64,000 bases of DNA from positions 2,480,001 to 2,544,000 of the forward strand of contig BTPP01000008.1 of assembly GCA_037102815.1 (NCBI GenBank), in the 5' to 3' direction. Shown one piece after another: positions 11,876 to 23,394 of this stretch (positions are counted from its first letter, which is position 1; every line of letters begins with the position of its first letter). This stretch comes from Neurospora intermedia. Taxonomy: Eukaryota > Ascomycota > Sordariomycetes > Sordariales > Sordariaceae. Made by a program: the position numbers and the translations under genes. Below the pieces are notes generated by a model. That model worked only from the letters and a program-made list of their open reading frames with translations, was not told the DNA's origin and ran no database searches.

Positions 11876-13738
11876 CTATGGCTTAACATTACCCCTCAAC
11901 TCCCCCTCCACCTCCGCCCTCACCCCTCTACACCACCTCACCACCGCGTCCTCAAAGTCCACCCACATCCTCCCCCCTTCCTCTGGATTCTCCAGCTTGC
12001 CGTCCTTAGCATACTGCAACCCCAGCGCGTCACACTTGATTATCACCTCCCACCTGAGCTCCGCCGCCTTCATCCAGTATCGCAAATTGTCCGCTGCCCT
12101 ATATGGTTTCTGCGTGTCTGCATGGAAACTAGGGATAGCACCAAACCTCCTCCTACTTTTGCGTACCGCGCAATTATGCAGATGCACCAACCGAATCCCG
12201 TTACTCAGCTCCCTCAGAAACGGCGTCGGTTCCGGATTACTTGACGAGCGATCAATCGGCGTCCACTTGGGCAACGGGGTGAGACTAGACAGCGGCGGGG
12301 GCAGGGGTAGGCCGGCCAACATGGAGTGAATAAAGGCTTCCTCGCGCTCAATCTGGTTCCCGTTCTCGTCGGTCGGCCAGTTTTCCGGTTTTAGCCAGGT
12401 CCAGGACTCGCGCTCCTTTTGCTCGGCGGCCTCCATCTCGTCTTCCTTGGAGAGCATGTCGCGCAGGGATTTGATCCATTGGTTCATAGTCTGGAACTCG
12501 TCGTCGCGCATGCCGCCGATGAAGCCGCGGGTGGCCATTTTCTTGAGAATGTCCATTACTGACAAGAGGTCGGCACGAAGGTCCTTTTCCGACTTGATGG
12601 CGTCTAATCGGTCCGGGCGCTCGTGGGAGGTGTAGTAGATCTTGGCGGCACGGATGGCCAGGGTCATGACGTCGAGGATGTGCATGCCTTGGATTTCGTA
12701 CCAGCCAGTGGGGTTGAGGGGGACGGTGGGGGTGACGGGGCTGGAGGATTCTTGTTCGGAAGAGTTGGGTTTGGAGGATGTGTCGGAGAGAAGGATGGCG
12801 GGTGGGACGACGACCCGGTCTGACGGCAGAGCAGACTCGCCCGCGGGCGCCGTGGCTTCGTTGGCTTCTTTTAGGGATCGCTCGGCGGCGTTAAGGGCGC
12901 TTGTTAGCTCGGCCCGAAGCTCCTCCATCGATGGGGGTTTAGGGATCGGCTTTTCGCGTTGGTTGTACGTCGAGACCGTCGGCGGAAGCATATGTTGCTG
13001 GTCTGTTTCCTCATCATAATCCGAACCGAATTCCTCCTCGGGCGGCTGGAATTCCATGTTGTGCTCGTCTCCTGTGGGCGACTTGATGTCGGGCTCGAGC
13101 CCTGGAGTATTGGGACTGCTGCCCATGGAGGCATAGCTCGAATCGTTTTCAAAGTTCAAGACCCTAGGTATCGTGTAATCGCCGCCTTCGAGCATGGACA
13201 GATCGAGTGTTTGGGCCTTTTGCTGGCGTTTACGAGCGAACTGGGCGCCCTTGCCGTCCAAAAGTCCGGTCCGGGCAAAGTAGTACTGCAGGTGGGCGAT
13301 GCTTCCGAGACTCAGGACGGATTCGCGCTGGCGGGCGCTCTGGGCAAAGTCGGTTCCTTGAGGGCGCATGTAGCCCCGTCGCTTGCTGCTGCTTCCTGAC
13401 GAGATGGAGGAGTTAGCTGTCAACGAATCCAAGCTTCCGGTAGAGTTCCGTATCCACGAGTTATCCCGGGACCGGAGAAAGAAGTGGCCAAGCGTACTGA
13501 TTTCGGAGCGGCGCGAGCTGACGGGAAAGGTGCCGGACGAGGAGCGCGAAAAGGCCGAGCCGGCGTCGCTTATGAGGGAGTCACGCGAGCGTTCGGTGGA
13601 TTCTGATCCGTGGGAGATGGCCGAGGTGGCGGAGGCACAGCGCATGAACTTGTGAACGGAAGCGCCAACGGCCGGCGAGGGCAGAGCCTCGGGCGACTCG
13701 CACCGGGCGACGGAATCGTTGTCTGGTGAAGCGCTCAT
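11876..13738 (-). CDS. Conserved filamentous-fungal protein of unknown function, possible divergent CH-like C-terminus
   Basis: Single-exon frame of 620 residues starting at the ATG at 13738. The N-terminal 130 residues are Ser-rich and probably disordered. A conserved-looking block (SIAHLQYYFARTGLLDGKG, about residues 147-165) follows, then an acidic middle. A helical segment around residues 350-450 contains YEIQGMHILDVMTLAIRAAK and MATRGFIGGMRDDEFQTMN. The C-terminus (about residues 525-600) reads LRELSNGIRLVHLHNCAVRK, then KPYRAADNLRYWMKAAELRW. That pattern recalls a calponin-homology fold (LxNGxxLxxLxN ... NIxxF) but is too diverged to claim. The uninterrupted frame, domain-like blocks and codon choice make it a real gene. 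The function is not recognised. It converges on the RecQ gene and diverges from the KAR9 gene. Confidence 0.8.
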   Translation of the reverse strand: MSASPDNDSVARCESPEALPSPAVGASVHKFMRCASATSAISHGSESTERSRDSLISDAGSAFSRSSSGTFPVSSRRSEISTLGHFFLRSRDNSWIRNSTGSLDSLTANSSISSGSSSKRRGYMRPQGTDFAQSARQRESVLSLGSIAHLQYYFARTGLLDGKGAQFARKRQQKAQTLDLSMLEGGDYTIPRVLNFENDSSYASMGSSPNTPGLEPDIKSPTGDEHNMEFQPPEEEFGSDYDEETDQQHMLPPTVSTYNQREKPIPKPPSMEELRAELTSALNAAERSLKEANEATAPAGESALPSDRVVVPPAILLSDTSSKPNSSEQESSSPVTPTVPLNPTGWYEIQGMHILDVMTLAIRAAKIYYTSHERPDRLDAIKSEKDLRADLLSVMDILKKMATRGFIGGMRDDEFQTMNQWIKSLRDMLSKEDEMEAAEQKERESWTWLKPENWPTDENGNQIEREEAFIHSMLAGLPLPPPLSSLTPLPKWTPIDRSSSNPEPTPFLRELSNGIRLVHLHNCAVRKSRRRFGAIPSFHADTQKPYRAADNLRYWMKAAELRWEVIIKCDALGLQYAKDGKLENPEEGGRMWVDFEDAVVRWCRGVRAEVEGELRGNVKP

Positions 13739-16700
13739 CCTGGATGGTCCGGTATGGCTTGAGGTATGTCTCGAATGTGTCTCGTTACGATGGGATGCAG
13801 CCGTGTGTATGTAACCGTTGACAGGTGTCGGGTATCTATCTGCCTGCCTCGTCGTGGGCGGAGGAGGTCTGTAGTTTTGAATAAGGGCGCTGACGTATAG
13901 CGATCGTTATTCTTGTTCTCTTTGACATGCCCCAAGGCGGAGAAGAGGCAGTGACAGTCGGTGATCAGAGGTTCGATCGATGGATGCTGTGGTGTATGTG
14001 GACAATTACAGTTAGAGCTGGAGTCGATGACCAACACTCTCACGGCACTCTGGAAAAGAGATTGTCAAATCACAGAGTTTGAAGCCTTGTCTGTCCCAAA
14101 AAAGAGATCCACAGCGGAAGGAGGCGATGGGGTAATTCTGTGGAGGAAAGAACAGAGAAAGAAAGATGTCAGGCTTCGATGACCGAGTCAGGGGTTTGCC
14201 TCTGCTGTTGTTGTTGTGTACGTGTGTACATGGATGGGCCTGCGGGCACAGGAAATGAGGAAGGGATGGTTTTGGTGATTTTGTCGTGTGTTGGACTGCC
14301 GCGGCGGAAAGTGGACAACAACGACGATGGGGACGGAGGACGGAAAGATGAGTGACTGGAGATGTCCATTCCTGGAGAGTCCATGTCGGGAGCCCATCCA
14401 GATTGGGTGACGGTGTGGTGTGCTGTCGTTAGGCTGCTAGCACCACTCAACCTAAACACCCCGCTCACTGGCGCCTGCTGCAGGTGCTGCCCTTGCAGCT
14501 TGGAAATGCACCCAAGCAACGCCTTTGGCTGTTGGGCGGCGCTAGTGCAATCACGGCAGTGTCAGTTGGAAATGGCCGGACCATTGCATGCGTCCACTAA
14601 CAGCGGGCGACAGGCCTTAGTTTGCCGTCTGATAGTAGCGGGGAAGTGGAAGTGGAAGGACAGACTGCACCTGGCCTAACAGTGGCACTGACAGGGGGCT
14701 ACACTAACAATTTAGTCGTCACACATTTTCGGAGGATCTTCCTTTCATCGCTCGCATCGCCATCCTCCATCTCCGCCCCTCGGGGAAATCTGAGACCATA
14801 GGTGGTTGAAGCGAGCAAACAGGCCAGTACGATAGCATTCGTGACCGAGACGAATCTCCGATGTCCTTTCAGTTTGTTGACATTGGACGGATGGCATTCA
14901 GGGGTTGGCTGGCAACTCTGCGGTGGCCTCCCTTGTGATAACACTAACAACCCGTCTAGGTCTACTAGGTAAGGAATCCCCTCCCCTCTAGTGTAGCTTG
15001 CTTGACCTTGACACTCGACTATCAACAAGCGGCCCGTTAGACCAGTGACTACGGTGCTTACCTAGAGGTACAGTATCCTGATCTCTGACCTATCCAATCC
15101 AATGTCTACACTACCTACGTTCCCGTCTACATATCCCGAACAAGCCCCGTGGTCCCGTTACAGTTACATAGGCAGGCAGGGTATGCAAGCACGGAAGAAG
15201 AGCGGGTGCTGCCGAGTCACTGCAATTTCCTTGCCTGACGTATCTTGAGCATCTGGCATCTTCCCTGGATGCCGTTGTTTCAAGTTTCAGATGTTGACAG
15301 CTTGCAAAGTCTGTCTGTCTAGGTATGATATTACAAGTACGTAATCAAGTCAACGTCGTGAACAAGTCGTGCTTGGCCATGAGTGTCAAGAATGTACCTA
15401 TAGATAGATGGAGTTCTCCATTGGTGGTGTGGTCGTGACACTAAAGAAAGCCAGGTGGCCAAACAAACAAAAGACCGAGAAACACACAGAGCTCTCTTGT
15501 GAAACAGAAGCTCCAGAACCCTTGTCCTTTTTTTCTTTCCACGAGAAACAATTCTGTCATCCATTCAGAATATCAGACGGAAGACTGCCAACCCCACAGG
15601 TACCTACGGACAGGGCTACGTATACTCGCCGCCGTTGAGAGCATGCAATGTCAGGTACGAAGCCGTGAGGTGCGAGATGAAGTGTGAAGTCCAGGCATGT
15701 ACGCATCCGGTGTGCTTGCTTGCATTTGAACGGGAGTACATATGCAGCTGTTGGCGATGACGTTTTGCAATGTCGGATTTCTCTTGTAGCTTCTTTGATC
15801 TGAGTCTCGATGGGACGAGTGAGACCTGAGACTGCAGTTGACTTCACAACCAGTACCGTACCTACAGGTTGGAACGCACATCTTTAGAGATGTCTCTGCC
15901 GTTGGCACTCGTTCCCTCTGCGCATTCTTCATGTGCCGTCTCAGTGCGCCCTGCTTTTCCGTTTCACTGAAACTTGCTGCCGAGAAACCCGCGATAATCC
16001 AGAGTATTGTTAACCATTGCCATGTCTCAGCAGTCAGTCAGTCTCTATAAAAAAGTGACATTCCTCTGACCTGACTGACTGTTTACCACATCCGGTTTAG
16101 CGGCAACTCCGATGAGCATGATTTAGCGAGATCTCAAGGCTGTTGCTGTGTGCAGGGGTACCCTTATTTTGTAAGTGGACAAGACTCCTGAAGTGCCTCT
16201 CTCTCTGAACCGCCCGAGTGGGAATGGCAAGGTCATGATTGTAATTGCGCACCCGAGTGGGAGGGGCAGGCCGATGTCAATATCGCTTCCTATGGGTTGC
16301 GCCCTCTGTCATTTGCTGGAGACCATTGGGAAGGAAGAAAATGGAAGATCCCCCAGATGGTGATGGGCTGTGTGTGATGTGATTGATGACGGATGGTGGA
16401 CTGGTCGAGATGTCGGGATGCAGAACAGCATCGATTCTGAAGATATGTATCACGTATTACATATGCGTACCCGGTGGATAGGTAGAGGGAGAATGCGGGG
16501 AGCGGCAATTATTTATCTTTGGCTGACGATGGGATGGGAGAAGTCATCTCACTTATCGGAGGAGAAGATACCGCTAGTAAGGAATGTAGAGGCATTTGTC
16601 CGTCTCCAGTCACCACTCGGAGCTTCCTTCTCTGACTTTTTTGTTTCAAAGCAAAGAAGCCGGGTGTTTGACTCTTGCACGTCCTAGCAAAGACCAAGGT

Positions 16701-17763
16701 GATTGGCTGTTGCCACAGTGGATGGTGTGCTGAAACCCGGCCATCCATCCATCACAGGAACTGAACTTGCTTGCCTGTGTACTTACGGTATTGTCAAGAA
16801 TGGCGTAACTGAAATTCATTCCCCCAAATTACCTCGATGACTACGGGTTTCCAGAAATAAGCAAATAAGCCCCTTTCACTTTTCTCTTTCTTGCATTCTT
16901 CCTTCTATCTCCCACCTACCTAATCATATACCTGACAGATCTTGGGACTAAAGGCTAGACCCTTCTTTTTTTCTTGGTGGCGGTTGTTGTTGAGTGTTAT
17001 TCCTCATCCTAACCTAACAAACGAAAAATACTCGACTTCTCCAAACTTTCCCTCACTTTTACATACACCCTGCCAAGCCCACCCGGCGTCACTCTACGAC
17101 ACTACCAATTTCACTCTTCTGTCACCTTCACACCAAACTGAACATTCTCATCTTCCGTCGGCATTCCACTCAATTAGGTATTCGTTCAAGGCCTGTCGCA
17201 TCCCTTCTGCTTGCTCCGAAACAACACCTACGTACTAGGTATACAACTCCGCCGGTATTAGCGGGATCCCTTCATTCCCGACCCCCGACCAACCCAAGTA
17301 CGTAGAGGTAACCTCGGCCAGCCTCCAATCGCGACAACCGCCAGCCGTCCTCTGATCGCCGGGATTGTATTTCCATTGGAACCCGTTATCCTACCGCATT
17401 CGCCGATACAGCAAGCAGCAAGGTGACGAGACTAGTACATACAGAAAAGCACAGGCAGCTGCTGCATGTACGCCCACGCCCGCTGCTCCCTCGCGTGAAG
17501 GAGTGAAAAAGAAAAGAGGTTGCCTGCTTCTACTACTGCTGCTTCTGCTGCTGCTGCTGCTGCTTCTGCAAGGTGTCGCGACATCGCCTAGGTATCTGCG
17601 CCTGTCCTGTCAGTGGCCCAACAACCCCAAGTCCGATTGGCCTCTCTTCGGGATCTAGAACCAGTCACCGTCTCGAATCCCCGGTCACGAGCTGGACCAA
17701 TAATCCCCTCCAAGACACACCCCCCAAGCAGCAAGAAAAAAAAAGACAAAAACTCCTCAACAA
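13739..17763. promoter_or_regulatory. 4 kb divergent intergenic region upstream of two genes
   Basis: This separates the start of the minus-strand gene (13738) from the KAR9 start (17764). No gene supported. It should hold both promoters and leaders. The KAR9-proximal part has C/T-rich stretches (16870-16920, 17020-17170) and a CTG-rich tract. TACCTAGAGGTA-like motifs occur near 15058, 17226 and 17300. Confidence 0.5.
17531..17569. repeat. CTG-rich trinucleotide repeat in the probable KAR9 leader
   Basis: A run of TAC/CTG/CTT triplets, mostly CTG, about 200 bp upstream of the KAR9 start codon and therefore probably in its 5' UTR. It is not part of a supported coding frame. Confidence 0.75.
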
Positions 17764-20700
17764 ATGACCACCAGTGTGTTGTCGCCTACGTCTCCCGCTG
17801 CTGGCCCTCCCCCGCCAGCCAGTGACTGTGGCTTTACTATTCGACTGGTGAACGACGACGGCGACTCGGATCTGGACATCGATGCCCAAGACAGCCTTGT
17901 GACGACTGATGACTGCAAGGAAGATCAAGACTCCCCATCGTTACAATCACAGCAGCTAGACCGGGATACCTCTAGCTCTCACCAGGACCAGCAACAGCGT
18001 CAGGATAGCGCCGTCGAACTGTCCTTTTCGGAGGTCCCTACCGAGCTGCTCCAGTTCACCTTTGCCAACACCGCCGATACTACTACCACCAGCGACAGCA
18101 GGCCTGCTACTAGCTCCAGCGCTTCCACTAGTACTACTAACAATAATACGAATCACGTTCACATTTCCGTAAATCACCTCGACTCCGAACCGCCCTCCTC
18201 CTCCTCTTCTTCCTCCTCCTCAACACCGCGACAATCCAGCTTCTCGACAGACGTCCTCCTCACCCCCGATCCGACCCCTCCCGGTCTTCGCGCCACCCGC
18301 AAACCCTCCCCGGGTCTCGCTGCGAGATTGAAGGCTCTCGGTTTCGGCGGCCAGCGCAAACCCGCATCCCCGCCCCAACACCGGGAACTCGAGATCGGCA
18401 AACTGCCCGAGGAGACGCTGAAGAAGCTCGACGAGCACCACTTGTCGCTTTCCCAAGCCCTCGTTATCGAGCGACGCGGTCGTCCTTGGAAAGGTCCTCT
18501 TGTTCACCTTCCATCATCATCGAGCCTGAAGGCATCCACGCTGTTCCATCATCACCGCCACAAATCAGAGGAGGCCCAAGAGGAAGCCCAGGAGGCCGCC
18601 CATGAAGAACACGCAGACATCGGTGGTGACGTACTAGCTCAACAACAAGAACATCACGATAACGACAGCGTTTCCTCTTCACCAGACGACAACACTGAAA
18701 TGGACACCAACAAGTACCGACTCCCCGATCATGTCAACGGCAACGGCGTCAAGGCACAACCCGACACGCGACACGAGCACATAGCCCGCGATTCACGCCG
18801 AAGTTCATCCCAGTCTTCCGATGACGTGCCGCCCCCGCCTCCACCCAAGGATACATACCCCTCCCAGTCGCATCAACGCGACACCTCCAACGCCTCCTCG
18901 AACAACAATAGCGCCGACGACTTCAACCCGGACGACATCTCCTTCAACCCTCTCAGCCTCTCCCGCCCTCAGTCCGTCTACACGTTATCTCGCGCCTCCT
19001 TCGCAAACCAGCTCGCCCAACTAACCTCCATCACCCTTCCTGATGCCGAGCTCCTCTCCAACAAGATTGCCGCCATTCCCACGGCCCAAGTAGCTGCCCG
19101 GGCCCTTATTGGCGCGGCGGAGCAGATTCGCGGATGGATCTACAAAGCCTCGGAAGTCATTGGCGGTCTCGAAGCTGACGATGACGTGGAGTGGGCGGCC
19201 GCTGGTGGGCGAGAAGGAGTAGATGAAGTCGAAAAGGCGATTGTGCGGTTCGAGGAGCTGATCAACATCTATGTTGGAGCTATCGAAGAGCTGCAGGAGC
19301 GCGAAGACATCAACGAGGTTTCGACGGAGGATTTGCGCCGAGCCGTAGCGCAGATGGAGAGCATTATGGGCGAGTGGGCGCGAATCAGGAACACGTTGAG
19401 GGCCGTCAAGTCGCAGGTGGAGTTGGCCATGGAGTGGGAGGAGCTGTGGAACGTGGTGTTGGGCGATATCCAGATGGAGGTGGATGACTTGAGCAAGCTG
19501 GTGTTTGAAATGGAGGAGAGGAGGCATAAGACGGCCATGTTGGCGGGCGATGGAGTGGACATCGGGGATTTGGAGACCATTGTTGAGGAGGCACCGACGT
19601 CCTTGGTGAGCAGGCTGCAGGCGGCTAATACCCATGGTAACGGGAAGTTTGGTCATCCTGGTTTTCCGAATAGTCCGACGTCACCGCTGCCGACTCCTTC
19701 GACGGGGATCTCGATGGATGACTCAAGCTTGTTGGCGCTGTTTGCGAGAATGCAGCCGCTGAGGGCTTCGTTGGATTTTCTGCCCATGAGACTGGCGGGC
19801 TTCCAGTCAAGAGCGGAGGATATCTTCCCTACTGCTTCCGATGAGTTGGAGATGCGGAGGCACAGTCTCGAGGCTACCTACAGGAAGCTGGAGAAGGATG
19901 CCGAGTCTCTGAGGAAGGAACTAGGCGAGGACCGGTGGGTGTTGGTATTCAGGGGCGCCGGCAGACAGGCGCAAAAGATGTACGAGTCGGTCCTGCGAAG
20001 TTTAGAGAAAGTGAAGGAGGCGTTCGACACGGGAATGCACTTGACGAACCAGCCCATGATGAGCAAGAGGCTGGAAAGTTATGAGGCTAAGAAGACTCAT
20101 TACGGGCCTGCCATCGAGAGGGTTCTGTCGATTATCGAGAAGGGCGTCAAGGATCGGCTGACGGTCAACGGAGAGATCTTGCGTTTGCATAACGAGATGC
20201 AGGCCAAGTGGAAGGATCTGAAGGCGGAGATGGTTGACGTGGATATGGTTGTGGAGGAACTCTATTCGAAAGGACAGCAACTACGGGATTCCGTCTCCAG
20301 CATCTTGTCCGACAGGTCTCCATTGGGTAGCGGCCACGAGACTCCCCAGAGCTCACCACCGTCGTCTGTCATTATGACGGGCCGAAACGCTCCCCCCACT
20401 GCTCGGTCCAAGTCACGACAGGCTGGTACTCCCGGGAGCCAGCTTCCGAAACCTGCTGCGTCTCGCCGGCAGTCAACCATCCCAGCCTCGGCCTCAACCG
20501 TCACCCGCAAAGCGGTACCATCCAATCCCCGGATGTCCACCATCTTTGCCAGTACCCCGGTAAAGACGGATTACCGCGAAAGACCAGGCACAACTACGCC
20601 TTCCAGCTCCCGCTCCGCCGCTCAACCCCCTCGTCCATCCTCCAAACTCGACAACCGTCCTCGTTGGAACGTCACCTTTAGCCCATCCGACGTCGACACA

Positions 20701-21441
20701 GGCCATAACTTCAAACCTCTGAGCCTGACCACCCCTTCGCCCTATGCCAGGTCTACTTCCTCCTTGGGCCAGTCCTCTACTTCCAAATTACCGCAAACCC
20801 GCTCTCCTTTGACCCACGGCTCGGATGTACAGAGTCCTACCATCAAAAGATCGAATGCTACGGCATCCAAACTGTCCTTCCGCGAGCGCATATCCTCTCC
20901 CGGTCCTTACTCCCAGCAAACCCTCTCCAAGAGCGTCGGTCCCAGCGCCACCCCGCGCCAGTCCAAGACTTCGCACTCCTACTACCCTCCTTCATCCTCC
21001 AACACTTCTCTTCATTCCTCCACCGGCGGCCGCGAACGCGTCGACCCCCCTACCGGCTCCGGCACCTCCAACATGCGCAGCAACCCCAAGCGCCAATCCC
21101 TCCAACCGCCTCGCATGTCCGAACCCAGTCTCGCAGTACGACCAGCTAGTTCCATGTCTACTTCGCGCAGCAACAGGCAGAGCATGCTTCCGCAGCCGAC
21201 TTCCCGCTTAGGGAGGGCTACCACCCCTGGATTGACGGGACGGGAGAGTCCGCAGGCGGTGGCGGGGGCGAGACATGCTATGGGTTTGAACACGGGTAAC
21301 ACGAGCGCTGTTGGGGCGGGGAAGAGGAGTGGAAGTTCGCTGGGGATGAGTGGAGGATATGCGAGTAGGAGTGGGAGTTCGCTAGGGATGAATGCGGCGG
21401 GGAAGGATGGAAGGCCCAGGTGGAGGAATCCCGGAGTCTGA
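17764..21441 (+). CDS. kar9: KAR9-domain microtubule/spindle-positioning protein
   Basis: Single-exon frame of 1225 residues. In yeast Kar9 links the plus-end tracker Bim1/EB1 on astral microtubules to myosin V and orients the spindle and nuclei; filamentous homologues (KarA) act similarly. The N-terminal 400 residues are disordered (Ser, Pro, Gln, Asp). Residues about 405-845 form the predicted helical KAR9 region, beginning YTLSRASFANQLAQLTSITL and including ALIGAAEQIRGWIYKASEVI and a long Glu-rich helical array. The C-terminal 380 residues are basic, Ser/Pro-rich and disordered. They contain RRQSTIPAS with an S-x-I-P signature at residues 904-907, the classic EB1-binding motif, plus SxLP variants (GSQLP, QSMLP). 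Start: the context CAACAAATGACC fits a fungal start and no upstream in-frame coding is seen. Family assignment is from sequence pattern; the motif reading is inference. Confidence 0.85.
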   Translation: MTTSVLSPTSPAAGPPPPASDCGFTIRLVNDDGDSDLDIDAQDSLVTTDDCKEDQDSPSLQSQQLDRDTSSSHQDQQQRQDSAVELSFSEVPTELLQFTFANTADTTTTSDSRPATSSSASTSTTNNNTNHVHISVNHLDSEPPSSSSSSSSSTPRQSSFSTDVLLTPDPTPPGLRATRKPSPGLAARLKALGFGGQRKPASPPQHRELEIGKLPEETLKKLDEHHLSLSQALVIERRGRPWKGPLVHLPSSSSLKASTLFHHHRHKSEEAQEEAQEAAHEEHADIGGDVLAQQQEHHDNDSVSSSPDDNTEMDTNKYRLPDHVNGNGVKAQPDTRHEHIARDSRRSSSQSSDDVPPPPPPKDTYPSQSHQRDTSNASSNNNSADDFNPDDISFNPLSLSRPQSVYTLSRASFANQLAQLTSITLPDAELLSNKIAAIPTAQVAARALIGAAEQIRGWIYKASEVIGGLEADDDVEWAAAGGREGVDEVEKAIVRFEELINIYVGAIEELQEREDINEVSTEDLRRAVAQMESIMGEWARIRNTLRAVKSQVELAMEWEELWNVVLGDIQMEVDDLSKLVFEMEERRHKTAMLAGDGVDIGDLETIVEEAPTSLVSRLQAANTHGNGKFGHPGFPNSPTSPLPTPSTGISMDDSSLLALFARMQPLRASLDFLPMRLAGFQSRAEDIFPTASDELEMRRHSLEATYRKLEKDAESLRKELGEDRWVLVFRGAGRQAQKMYESVLRSLEKVKEAFDTGMHLTNQPMMSKRLESYEAKKTHYGPAIERVLSIIEKGVKDRLTVNGEILRLHNEMQAKWKDLKAEMVDVDMVVEELYSKGQQLRDSVSSILSDRSPLGSGHETPQSSPPSSVIMTGRNAPPTARSKSRQAGTPGSQLPKPAASRRQSTIPASASTVTRKAVPSNPRMSTIFASTPVKTDYRERPGTTTPSSSRSAAQPPRPSSKLDNRPRWNVTFSPSDVDTGHNFKPLSLTTPSPYARSTSSLGQSSTSKLPQTRSPLTHGSDVQSPTIKRSNATASKLSFRERISSPGPYSQQTLSKSVGPSATPRQSKTSHSYYPPSSSNTSLHSSTGGRERVDPPTGSGTSNMRSNPKRQSLQPPRMSEPSLAVRPASSMSTSRSNRQSMLPQPTSRLGRATTPGLTGRESPQAVAGARHAMGLNTGNTSAVGAGKRSGSSLGMSGGYASRSGSSLGMNAAGKDGRPRWRNPGV

Positions 21442-23394
21442 ATAACTCTAGGCTTGTTGTGGTATGATGTAAGTGACGGGAAGATCGATGGATATGGCGA
21501 TGGATGAAAGAGGGGAGGAGGTATGATGTCAGCCTGTCTGTTGCCTTGCTGAGCCTGCGTTGCGTTGTGTTTGACGTTGTTTTCGTTTCTTGTTCTGTTG
21601 TTTTGATCCCATGCTGTTGTTTTCCCCCCTCTGCTCTTCAACGCATACCCAAAGCACTTTTACCATATGAAAACTAGCATTGCATAGCTCTGGCGTTTGT
21701 TTTTGCTTTTGTATATTTTGGTCTTTTTTTCGTTTACATTCAAGATCGCATCATGTATAGTTCTGCCTTTTGGAATTCATGGAGGGAAGAGGGAAGGGGC
21801 GAAGAAGGGAAGAAGGGAAGAATGATGGGCGGGCGAACGGGTCATGGCGTTGCGTTGAGTTTATAGCTTGTGGTAAGGTATATAGTGTATTCTAGGGTAA
21901 TTGCATTTATTGCATTCATTGCATGTGTATCTTTACCAACTCTGACACTCATGAGGCAAGGAACTCCTGTGTTCGTTGGTTCCTTGGTGTTTGGTTGAGT
22001 TCTCTCTGCTACTGTACACTCTGGTTAGGTAGAGGTAGTCTCATCTCTGCGTCCCACTAAGTATCAGCGTCTAGTCTACGAGTCTTTCTTCCAGGTTGCC
22101 TCCCCTTATTTTCCATAGAATGGGTTATAGAGTCAAAACAAGTGAGCTAAACAGACAGAAGAGAACCTCGGTTCATGAATCCATGCTTGCGTGGTATCTT
22201 CATGACTTGTCACCATGAGCTAGGTACTTAGGGAAATGAAGGCACGTTGGGTCAGTTCATTGATTGTCTGGTCTCCCGTCGGTCTGGAGTTGATCAGTAG
22301 CCTAGGTATGTATGGTCTGGGTAAGAGCGAGCGCGCGAGTTGTGCTGATGAGCTCGGTCGAATCCACCTCACTTCCCGATGGACACTCCATTCCCGTTAT
22401 ACAAAGTGTAAAGCGACTACCTACCATGATGGCTACCTAGGTAACCAGTGCCTCTGTTTCTCAACAAGCAGGTACGCAGGGCAACCGTTGCCGCGTAGAA
22501 AGATAAAGCTTCTGTCGTCTTCCTCGTCGTCATCAACAACAATAACAACAACAACATCATCAACATCATAATCATCATCAGATCGATCTTCTTGGTCCAG
22601 TCCAGTCTCATCCGCCGCACCTCGTGCAGTCCTACAATACCTCTAACCAACATACATCTTCGACATCAAATCTGGTGTGTGTCTCCATTCCCTACCTAAG
22701 GCACACACAACTCACTCAGATTCAGTCACCAATGGCAGTTGATGACGACGACAGGCGGTGCGCCCTTGTCGCACACGGAGACGCAGACTTGCTATTCTTC
22801 TTGATCTTCGTGCTCTTCTTGAATTTTTTTTGTTTTTTCGCGTCACGTGCTCTTTTACTCGTGTCTGTTCGTCTATCTCTACTTTTTGATTCTCTTTATG
22901 ATTGTCTTCTTCTTTTTTTTCGGACTCCGACGTGCTTGATTTGACTTGATTGGGGGGTCCCCTCGTTTGAGTAGATATTGATGCGCAGGACGGGAACTTG
23001 ACTTGATGCTTTTATCGACTTGATATTGGAGGTATTCTCTGCGTGCAACATTGTTCATAGTATGGCCTAATCCCTCTGTGATTAACTGCCCTTTTTTTTT
23101 CTCAGTGAAGTAGTGCGTGTACTAAAAACAGGTTGGTAGTGCAAACGCTGCTTTACGTCCGCGGTCCAAAGTCACAGAGTCAACAGTCCGAGTTTCATCC
23201 ACTTCACAATATCAATTCGATCCTCGGGGACCACCCATAGCCACCCCAGGACTGAATTGGGAGGGAGCATGACCGTTCGGTTTTGTGGCTGTGTCTCTTC
23301 CGCTACATCTTCCTTCAGATCAACACTGATTTCATCCATACTTGCTACTACAACAGCGTTTTATCATCTCTCCAACAAGGTCTACTGGGCAAAT
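21442..23394. other. Intergenic region between KAR9 and the HET relic
   Basis: No gene supported. Purine-rich GAAGG repeats occur at 21780-21830 and ATCATCAAC-type repeats at 22530-22580. A perfect TACCTAGGTA palindrome lies at 22434-22443. A T-rich short frame (22732-22944) would encode a hydrophobic peptide but looks like simple sequence. Confidence 0.5.

Noticed and set aside
17365-17658. Upstream frame with a poly-Leu run before KAR9
   Set aside because: It begins at a non-ATG codon, and the leucine run is only the CTG repeat in the leader.
22732-22944. Short hydrophobic plus-strand frame (possible small membrane peptide)
   Set aside because: Composition follows a T/C-rich tract (Phe/Leu runs). 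There is no family resemblance and no splice structure.
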